Shown: in pieces, positions 6,529-13,357 of the stretch | How the letters are laid out: each line of letters starts with the position of its first letter | Numbering within the stretch: the stretch's first letter is position 1 | Assembly (NCBI GenBank): GCA_002841685.1 | Contig: PHAM01000032.1 | Coordinates: 1-20,975, forward strand | DNA length: 20,975 nucleotides | Origin: Elusimicrobia bacterium HGW-Elusimicrobia-2 | GTDB taxonomy: Bacteria; CG03 | Direction: 5' to 3' | Translations under genes and position numbers: made by a program | The notes under the pieces: model-generated | The model's input: only the letters and a program-made list of their open reading frames with translations | The model's database searches: none | What the model was told of the DNA's origin: nothing

Positions 6529-7340
6529 GAAAAGGCGCATCCTCCGTCGAGAAACTGCTTTTATATTCTGCTTTCCTCGTTCCGGCGCTCTTCATAGCCG
6601 CGGCACTAGCCGCACCGAAGCTCAGCTCTTATTCGCCATACGAGCAGAATCTTAAAGAGAGGTTCGCTCCGCCTTCGCCCTCGCACATAATGGGAACGGA
6701 TGAGTTCGGAAGAGATGTTTTAGCCCGTCTTATTTACGCGGGGAGGGTATCGCTGGCTGTGGCGGCGGTCGCCGTGGTGATATCGGTCTTCATAGGCACT
6801 GTCCTCGGACTTTTCGCCGGTTTTTTCGGCGGCTGGGCGGATTCGCTCATAGTAAAAATGATAGACATTTTCCTTTGCATGCCAACATTTTTTCTCATAC
6901 TCATGGTTGTGGCTTTCTGGGGGCCTTCCGTCAGGAACATAATGATCGTCATCGGCGTCACGTCGTGGCCGGGCCTGGCCCGGCTTGTCAGAGCCCAGGT
7001 GCTCTCGGTGTCAAAAAGAGATTATATCAGCGCCGCGCGCTCCCTGGGCTACGGCAGGATGCGTATAATCTTCGTTCACATACTCCCGAATGTCCTGGCG
7101 CCGATTTTTGTCGCGGCCGTGCTGGGTATAGGAGGAGCGATACTCGTGGAATCCGGGATCTCATTCCTGGGGCTGGGCGTTCAGCCGCCCTTTGCCTCGT
7201 GGGGGAACATGCTCTCTTCCGGAAGGACCTATATGGGAACGGCCTGGTGGCTCTCTTTCTGGCCGGGAATGGCGATTTTTATAAATGTTCTATCCTTTAA
7301 TCTTGTCGGAGAACATCTCAAAGACAGATTCGGCCGCTGA
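6525..7340 (+). CDS. Dpp/Opp-type ABC transporter permease (DppC/OppC-like)
   Basis: This 271-residue partner permease shows the OppC/DppC signature HIMGTDEFGRDVLARLIYAG, five or more membrane helices, and an EAA-type loop (DYISAARSLGY through HILPNVLAP). FLGLGVQPPFASWGNML near the end is another family hallmark. The ATG at 6525 sits in an ATGA overlap with the preceding gene; the open frame extends upstream but that part lies wholly inside the partner gene. The two permeases should form the heterodimeric channel of an importer. No substrate-binding protein or ATPase gene is adjacent: secA follows from its own promoter, and a tRNA and yccF precede. The other subunits are presumably encoded elsewhere. 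Confidence 0.9.
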   Translation: MRKGASSVEKLLLYSAFLVPALFIAAALAAPKLSSYSPYEQNLKERFAPPSPSHIMGTDEFGRDVLARLIYAGRVSLAVAAVAVVISVFIGTVLGLFAGFFGGWADSLIVKMIDIFLCMPTFFLILMVVAFWGPSVRNIMIVIGVTSWPGLARLVRAQVLSVSKRDYISAARSLGYGRMRIIFVHILPNVLAPIFVAAVLGIGGAILVESGISFLGLGVQPPFASWGNMLSSGRTYMGTAWWLSFWPGMAIFINVLSFNLVGEHLKDRFGR

Positions 7341-7415
7341 CAATAAGTATCGAAATGTTTCATCCGCCGGGGCGGAGTCAACCTCTGTCACCATTTTCCA
7401 TTTTCATTTGCGTTA

Positions 7416-7444
7416 TTGTAAAACACCGTGGCGATTGATATAAT
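7416..7444 (+). promoter_or_regulatory. secA promoter with extended -10, leaderless layout
   Basis: TTGTAA (7416-7421), a 17-base spacer and a perfect TATAAT (7439-7444) preceded by TGA (extended -10) form a near-consensus promoter. Only six bases separate the -10 from the secA ATG at 7451. Transcription should begin at or next to the A of the ATG, so the mRNA would have little or no leader. No Shine-Dalgarno sequence is present, consistent with that. Confidence 0.7.
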
Positions 7445-7450
7445 TCGAAC

Positions 7451-10192
7451 ATGTCGTTTATAGATGATTTTTTCTCAAAAAAAATGTGGGATGTGCGCAG
7501 CTACAGGCCTTTTGTCAAAAAGGTCGCCGCGCTGGAAGATGATGTAAAAAAACTTTCCGACGAGGATTTCCCGAAGGAAACAGCCAGGCTCCGGGAAGAG
7601 ATAAAATCCGGCGGAAACATCCAGAAGATCCTTCCTTACTGCTTCGCTCTCGCGAGGGAAGCGTCCGTCCGCACGCTGGGCCTGAGGCATTTTGATGTGC
7701 AGATAATGGGCGGCTCTGTGCTTTTTGAGGGCAAGATAGCGGAGATGGCCACCGGAGAGGGTAAAACCCTTGTGGCGACGCTGCCTGTTTACGCCAAGGC
7801 CGTGCAGGGAATGAAAACCCATATCGTCACGGTGAACGATTATCTCGCCCGCCGCGACGCTTATTGGATGGGGCCCGTTTACAGGTTTCTGGGCCTCTCG
7901 GTGGGATTCATCCAGCACGACACCAGCGTTGAGGAAAGGCAGAAGGCGTATTCATGCGACGTTAATTTCATAACCAACAACGAACTGGGATTTGATTATC
8001 TCAGGGACAACATGGTTCTCTCTCTTCAAGAAAAGGTCATGGGAAAAAGAGAATACGCCATCATAGACGAGGTGGATTCCATCCTCATAGACGAGGCGAG
8101 GACGCCGCTGATAATATCCGGAGCAGGGGAAGAGGCCACCGAAAAATACAGCATCGCCGACAGCGTCGCCTCCAAGCTGAAAGTGCGTTTTGTGACGGAA
8201 TCTGAAGAGGTAGAGGCAAAATATCAGGAAATAGACCTGAAGAAAGGTTATGACGCCATCGTGGACGAAAAAAGCCATTCTGTTGAGCTCACGGATACCG
8301 GCATTAAAAAATGCGAGGCCTTCCTGAGCGTCCAGAATATGTACGACGATATCCAGTCCTCATGGCCGCATCACATAACACAGTCAATACGGGCACGGTA
8401 CCTGTTCAAAAGGGACAGCCATTATGTCGTACAGGACGGCGAGGTCGTCATCGTTGATGAATTCACCGGAAGGATGATGCCGGGAAGGCGCTGGAGCGAC
8501 GGTCTCCATCAGGCTGTCGAGGCCAAGGAGAATATTTCCGTCAGGCAGGAGAGCCAGACGCTGGCGACAATAACTTTCCAGAATTTCTTTAATCTTTACG
8601 ATGACAAAGCCGGCATGACCGGCACCGCCGTCACCGAGGCTACCGAATTCAAGAAAATATACAAACTGGACGTCGTGTGTATCCCGACGAACCAGGATAT
8701 CGCGCGGAAAAAGAACGATGACCAGATATACAAAACGGAAAAAGAAAAATTTGACGCTCTGACAGACGAAGTGAAGAGGATCAATTCCACGGGCGCTCCC
8801 GTGCTCATCGGCACACGGTCCATAGAGACCAACGAGCGCATAGGCACGCTGCTGAAGAGAGCAGGGATCGCCCATGAGCTCCTGAACGCCAGATACCACG
8901 CCAGGGAAGCGGATATAATAGCCCAGGCGGGAAGGCTGAAAGGCGTCACCGTCGCCACCAACATGGCCGGCCGCGGCACGGACATAATCCTCGGCGGAAA
9001 TCCCGAGTTCATAGCCAAGCAGAAAATGGCGGGGATGAAACTGGACCCCCTGATTGAAGCCGAGGCGTCATCGATTGAGCCCACGGACGATGAGGAAATA
9101 AAAAGAGCCCGGGAAATATACAAAAAACTCTATGCTGAAGCGAAAGAGGTCACCGATAAGGAACACGGGAAAGTGCTGGAAGCCGGCGGACTCCATGTGC
9201 TGGGCAGTGAGCGCCACGAATCCCGGCGTGTGGACAACCAGCTCATAGGCCGCTGCGCGCGTCAGGGAGATCCCGGGTCGGCGCAGTTTTTTATTTCTCT
9301 GGAAGATGAACTCATGAGGCTTTTCGGCGGAGACAGGATCAAACCGCTCATGGAAAGAATAGGGCTTGAGGACGGAGAAGTCATAGAGCACCCCTTCATA
9401 AACGCGGCCGTGTCAAACGCGCAGAAGAAAATAGAAGCCATGCATTTTGACATGAGGAAACAGCTGCTTGATTTTGATAATGTGCTCTCCAGGCAGAGGG
9501 ATATAATATATTCGCTGAGAAGCGATGTTCTTGACGGCGAGGGCATACCGGAGGAGACACTGGGCTGGTTTGAGGATGTCATAGATTCCCGCATAGGGGA
9601 ATATCTTTCCGACGCCAAATCCTTCAAATGGAACACCATCGGCTACAGCGAATGGCTGAAGAGGGCTGTTGACATGGACACGGGCCTGAGCCACGAGGAT
9701 ATGACGAGGATGACGCCAAATGAGATAGGTAAGAAAACCGCCGATGTGATAACGCGGGCCTGGGATGAACGGCTCGCTCAGCTGGGCGAAAAAGATTTCG
9801 GGGGCATGATACGCTTTATCGCCATACGGGTGATAGACCAGCACTGGAAAGAGCATCTTCTGAATCTTGATAAGATGAGGGAAGGCATAGGCCTGAGAGG
9901 TTACGCCCAGAAGGACCCCGTCGTGGAATACAAAAGGGAATCCCTCGCCATGTTCGAGGGCATGCTCGACAGCGTAAAAAAAGAGACGATGGAATTTATT
10001 TTTCATATGCAGGTGTCCGTAAACACGGCCGTTCGTCGCCGAGGCGCTCCAGGGCGTCCGTCGGGGATCTCAGCCGCGGCGGAAGCTAAAAGCGATACGG
10101 CAATTGAAATTAAACGAAAAATAACGCCAAATGATCCGTGCCCCTGCGGGAGCGGAAAAAAATACAAAAAATGCTGCGGGAAGATCGTCTAA
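7451..10192 (+). CDS. secA: SecA preprotein translocase ATPase
   Basis: The 913-residue protein is the motor that drives unfolded preproteins through the SecYEG channel using ATP. It has Walker A MATGEGKT (99-106), Walker B with IIDEVDSILIDEARTPLI, and the preprotein-crosslinking region. Further along are the second-domain motifs VIVDEFTGRMMPGRRWSDG and TNMAGRGTDIILGG, and the helical scaffold. A C-terminal zinc-binding tail CPCGSGKKYKKCC binds SecB or the ribosome in better-studied bacteria. It is full length and slightly long for the family. It heads a plus-strand gene string with lnt 17 bases downstream. The start codon follows the promoter by six bases with no ribosome binding site, so translation may be leaderless. 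A weak GC-rich hairpin at about 7368-7381 separates it from the permease genes. Confidence 0.98.
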   Translation: MSFIDDFFSKKMWDVRSYRPFVKKVAALEDDVKKLSDEDFPKETARLREEIKSGGNIQKILPYCFALAREASVRTLGLRHFDVQIMGGSVLFEGKIAEMATGEGKTLVATLPVYAKAVQGMKTHIVTVNDYLARRDAYWMGPVYRFLGLSVGFIQHDTSVEERQKAYSCDVNFITNNELGFDYLRDNMVLSLQEKVMGKREYAIIDEVDSILIDEARTPLIISGAGEEATEKYSIADSVASKLKVRFVTESEEVEAKYQEIDLKKGYDAIVDEKSHSVELTDTGIKKCEAFLSVQNMYDDIQSSWPHHITQSIRARYLFKRDSHYVVQDGEVVIVDEFTGRMMPGRRWSDGLHQAVEAKENISVRQESQTLATITFQNFFNLYDDKAGMTGTAVTEATEFKKIYKLDVVCIPTNQDIARKKNDDQIYKTEKEKFDALTDEVKRINSTGAPVLIGTRSIETNERIGTLLKRAGIAHELLNARYHAREADIIAQAGRLKGVTVATNMAGRGTDIILGGNPEFIAKQKMAGMKLDPLIEAEASSIEPTDDEEIKRAREIYKKLYAEAKEVTDKEHGKVLEAGGLHVLGSERHESRRVDNQLIGRCARQGDPGSAQFFISLEDELMRLFGGDRIKPLMERIGLEDGEVIEHPFINAAVSNAQKKIEAMHFDMRKQLLDFDNVLSRQRDIIYSLRSDVLDGEGIPEETLGWFEDVIDSRIGEYLSDAKSFKWNTIGYSEWLKRAVDMDTGLSHEDMTRMTPNEIGKKTADVITRAWDERLAQLGEKDFGGMIRFIAIRVIDQHWKEHLLNLDKMREGIGLRGYAQKDPVVEYKRESLAMFEGMLDSVKKETMEFIFHMQVSVNTAVRRRGAPGRPSGISAAAEAKSDTAIEIKRKITPNDPCPCGSGKKYKKCCGKIV

Positions 10193-10209
10193 AAATAGCG
10201 CGTTACTGA

Positions 10210-11733
10210 ATGTTCTCTTCTGTATTATTGTGCATCCTCAGCGGAGCTTTATACTGGGCGGCTTTTCCGCCCTTGGACATGGGCTTTGCCGCATGGTTCG
10301 CGCTCATTCCTTTTTTCTTCGCCTGCAAAGGCAAAAAACCCGCTCAGAAGATCGTACTCGGATTTACCGCGGGGATAACGGCTTTCTCACTCAATCTCTA
10401 CTGGCTGTATCCGACGATAAGAGTCACGGGGGAATCGGCGATTCTCAGCTTTTCCGCGGTGATACTGACGGGGGCTTTTTTCGCTCTCTTTACGGCGCTG
10501 TGGTCGCTGTTATCCGAAGAACACAGCCTTTATGCCGCCTCATCCGGCGTGCTGTTGTCGTGGGCGGGGAGTAAAATACTATGGTCTGTTCCGTGGTGCC
10601 CTCTTTATGTGAGTCAGGCCTCTTATCCGGCCATGCTCCAGATATGCTCGATAGCGGGTCCCTATTTTCTGACTTTCCTGATAATATACGCGAATCATTC
10701 TTTTTACAGGGCGGTCGCCATGAGAAGATTGCGGCCTCTTATACCCGCGGCCTCTCTTATCGCGCTGACGCTCGTTTTCGGAATTTATAAAACAGGCATT
10801 CCTCTGGACGGGGAAGAATATGATATCTGCGCCGTTCAGCCGAATATCAGCCAGGATATCAAATGGGATAAGGACAATATTGACGCCGTAAAGGATAAAA
10901 TCAGATTGTTCACGGCCGCTTCCATAGCGGCTGATCTTACGGTCTTTCCCGAAGCCGTGCTGCCGGGCATCATAAATTATGACGCTGATATAAGTATTTT
11001 TATATCAGAGCTGGAGAGCATGAAGAAAAAGCCCTCTGTGCTGGGAGCGGCTTTTTACGGTCTGGAAGAAGATAAAAAAGGCGATTACAGGAGGGTCCTG
11101 AAAAACAGCGCCCTGCTTTTAAATCCTTCTCCGGCATCGGGCGATATCTCCGGGGCGAGACAGTTTTATTTTAAAAGAAAACTTGTGCCCTTCGGGGAGT
11201 TTGTACCTTTCGGCGAATTTCTGGGGCGCTTTATCAAGGTCATAAACACTCTCGGCGGTTTTGAGTCCGGCAGAGAGGCGGCAATACTTAAAGCCGGAGA
11301 TCTCAGGATAATACCGCTTATATGCAGCGAGTCGGTTTATCCGTCTCTCTGGAGAGGCGACGGGAATATAGCCGTTAACATAACCAATGATGCCTGGTTC
11401 GGAAAAACAGCGGCGGCCGAACAGCATTTGCGTCATGTCATCGTGGGCGCCGCTTCTTTCGGAATACCGGCGGCCTTCGCCAACAACACAGGTCCTTCGG
11501 CTCTGATAGACGCCAGGGGGCGCGTGATACGCAAAAGCGGAATGTCCGAAGAATGTTCTTTTACGGAAAGCGTGACGCTTCCCGCGCGCGAAAGTTTTTA
11601 TGGAAGGAATTGGGATTTCACGCTCGCGGCATCAGCTTTGATTGCGGCGTACGGTTTACTGATTATTTTAAGACAAAAGCGCGTTGGCGCACTTGTATTT
11701 CAACGGAGGTTTAAATGGATAAAGATCTGCTGA
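10210..11733 (+). CDS. lnt: Apolipoprotein N-acyltransferase
   Basis: The 507-residue inner membrane enzyme transfers a third acyl chain from phospholipid to the N-terminal cysteine of lipoproteins, the last maturation step in diderm bacteria. About six N-terminal membrane helices are followed by a nitrilase-like periplasmic domain and a final helix. The catalytic triad can be assigned as E248 (in VFPEAVLPG), K324 (in KRKLVPFGE) and C372 (in LICSES). The essential loop glutamate E330 is also present. The usual L-I-C-Y-E is ICSES here, a tolerated variation around the cysteine. The ATG at 10210 has no obvious Shine-Dalgarno sequence but lies 17 bases after secA, so it may depend on ribosomes finishing secA. 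Its end overlaps prfB by 19 bases. Confidence 0.95.
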   Translation: MFSSVLLCILSGALYWAAFPPLDMGFAAWFALIPFFFACKGKKPAQKIVLGFTAGITAFSLNLYWLYPTIRVTGESAILSFSAVILTGAFFALFTALWSLLSEEHSLYAASSGVLLSWAGSKILWSVPWCPLYVSQASYPAMLQICSIAGPYFLTFLIIYANHSFYRAVAMRRLRPLIPAASLIALTLVFGIYKTGIPLDGEEYDICAVQPNISQDIKWDKDNIDAVKDKIRLFTAASIAADLTVFPEAVLPGIINYDADISIFISELESMKKKPSVLGAAFYGLEEDKKGDYRRVLKNSALLLNPSPASGDISGARQFYFKRKLVPFGEFVPFGEFLGRFIKVINTLGGFESGREAAILKAGDLRIIPLICSESVYPSLWRGDGNIAVNITNDAWFGKTAAAEQHLRHVIVGAASFGIPAAFANNTGPSALIDARGRVIRKSGMSEECSFTESVTLPARESFYGRNWDFTLAASALIAAYGLLIILRQKRVGALVFQRRFKWIKIC

Positions 11734-12812
11734 CCGCGATAGAAGAAATAAAAAAGGAAACGGAAAAAATGAAGGCTCTCGCCGATTTTCCGTCAATGGA
11801 GGAAAAGATCGCCGAACTTTCGGATCTCAGTCTCAAAGAGGGTTTATGGAACGACCCTCAAAAGGCGGGTAAGCTGATGAAAGAACTTGATGGCCTGAAA
11901 AAAGACCTCGAAAGTTTCAAAAGCGTCGACAAAGAAGCCGTAAGTTTCTTTGAGATGGCGCGGATGTATGCCGATGACGAATCGTTCAGGGATGAACTTC
12001 TAAAAGAAGCGGAAAAAATTTCTTCGGAAATCCGCGGGATAAACATAAAACTTCAATTCAACGATCCCTCGGACAGCAACGGCGCCATTGTCACGCTGCA
12101 TTCCGGCGCCGGCGGAACGGAGGCCTGCGACTGGTGCCAGATGCTTTTGAGGATGTACACACGATGGTGCGAGAGAAGGGGCTATGAATTCAAGATCATA
12201 GACATGATCGCCGGTGACGAGGCGGGACTCAAGAGCGTCACCTTTGAGGTCGGCGGCCGATTCGCTTACGGCTATCTTAAATCCGAAACGGGCATTCACC
12301 GTCTTGTGCGGATCTCGCCATTTGATTCTAACAAAAGGCGGCACACATCTTTCGCATCCTGCGACGTCATAGCTGATCTGGGAGAAGTCGCGGAACTGGA
12401 GATAAAGGATTCGGACCTGAGAATAGACACCTACCGGGCCTCGGGCGCCGGGGGCCAGCATGTCAACAAAACCGATTCCGCCGTGCGCATCACGCATCTG
12501 CCGACGGGAGTCATTGTCGCCTGCCAGAACGAGCGCAGCCAGCATCAGAACAAGGCCAGAGCGATGCAGCTCCTTCAAGCCAGGCTTGTTGCCCTGGAAG
12601 AGGATAAGCGTAAAGACCAGACGCAGCGCCGTTATGACGGCATGGGCCAGATAGGATGGGGGCATCAGATAAGGTCTTATGTTTTTATGCCCTACCAGAT
12701 GGCCAAGGATCTCCGCACGGGTTACGAAACGGGAAATATAAACGCCGTGATGGACGGCGAGATAGACGGATTCATAGAAGCTTATCTGACATACGGACAA
12801 AACGAAAAATGA
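11715..12812 (+). CDS. prfB: Peptide chain release factor 2
   Basis: This 365-residue release factor ends translation at UGA and UAA codons. The SPF stop-codon recognition motif (201-203, in RISPFDSNKRRHTSF) identifies it as RF2 rather than RF1. GGQ (246-248, in SGAGGQHVN) is the peptidyl-tRNA hydrolysis motif, and GAGGTEA marks the start of the core. The ATG at 11715 has GGAGG (11704-11708) upstream. The reading frame is uninterrupted from that start, so the programmed +1 frameshift that controls RF2 in E. coli and many other bacteria is absent. It overlaps lnt at its start and the next gene by ATGA at its end. secA and prfB are also neighbours in Bacillus. Confidence 0.97.
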   Translation: MDKDLLTAIEEIKKETEKMKALADFPSMEEKIAELSDLSLKEGLWNDPQKAGKLMKELDGLKKDLESFKSVDKEAVSFFEMARMYADDESFRDELLKEAEKISSEIRGINIKLQFNDPSDSNGAIVTLHSGAGGTEACDWCQMLLRMYTRWCERRGYEFKIIDMIAGDEAGLKSVTFEVGGRFAYGYLKSETGIHRLVRISPFDSNKRRHTSFASCDVIADLGEVAELEIKDSDLRIDTYRASGAGGQHVNKTDSAVRITHLPTGVIVACQNERSQHQNKARAMQLLQARLVALEEDKRKDQTQRRYDGMGQIGWGHQIRSYVFMPYQMAKDLRTGYETGNINAVMDGEIDGFIEAYLTYGQNEK

Positions 12813-13357
12813 AAAATCGCGTAAAATCTTTTCTCTCTGTGATAGCCGGCAAATACAAGGGCCGGAGGCTCGAATGCGCCGACGGGGTGCGGCCCCTGAC
12901 GGGCTTGAGCAAGAAATCCCTTTTTGATATCCTCACGCCTTATATCGGCGGAGCCAGGTTCCTGGATCTTTTCGCCGGCACGGGTTCCGTGGGCCTTGAG
13001 GCTCTTTCAAGGGGCGCCTCGCAAAGCGTGTTCGTTGAGAAAAGCCCGCGGGTGGCTGAGCTTATCAGGAAAAATTTTGAAAGCGGCGGCGTGGACACCG
13101 GGGAATACGACATCGTGCCGGTCGACGCGCGGAATTATCTGGAACACACATCTGAAAAATTCGACATTATTTTTATAGGCCCGCCTTATCCTCTCATGCT
13201 GGATAAGGATTTCATGACCCTGGTTTTTAATGCCCTGAAACCCGGCGGCATAGCCGTGTGCCAGCACCGCACGGGATGCGATTTCGGCTTTCCGCAGAAA
13301 GCGGCCAGGACAAAAGTCTATGGCGTCACGACTATAGATTTCTATATCAACGAATGA
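12809..13357 (+). CDS. rsmD: RsmD-like 16S rRNA (guanine-N2) methyltransferase
   Basis: The 182-residue protein matches the RsmD family (m2G966 of 16S rRNA). It opens with VIAGKYKGRRL, has an RPLTG-SKKSLFDIL stretch in place of the usual RP-T-DRVREALFNIL, and then the SAM-binding motif I FLDLFAGTGSVGLEALSRGA (51-70) and VFVEKSP. The catalytic [D/N]PPY motif is GPPY here (G124-P-P-Y127), with glycine in the position of the acidic or amide residue that normally contacts the target base. Both the DRVRE segment and this motif are degenerate, so activity may be altered. The ATG at 12809 is chosen from the ATGA overlap with prfB; the longer open frame upstream lies inside prfB. It overlaps the next gene by another ATGA. 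Confidence 0.88.
   Translation: MKNRVKSFLSVIAGKYKGRRLECADGVRPLTGLSKKSLFDILTPYIGGARFLDLFAGTGSVGLEALSRGASQSVFVEKSPRVAELIRKNFESGGVDTGEYDIVPVDARNYLEHTSEKFDIIFIGPPYPLMLDKDFMTLVFNALKPGGIAVCQHRTGCDFGFPQKAARTKVYGVTTIDFYINE

Noticed and set aside
8384-10006. Several long minus-strand open frames opposite secA (up to 197 residues)
   Set aside because: They arise from the codon bias of secA, have no starts with ribosome binding sites and no recognisable motifs.
12000-12800. 266-residue minus-strand open frame opposite prfB
   Set aside because: It is fully antisense to the well-supported prfB, with low-quality composition and no ribosome binding site.
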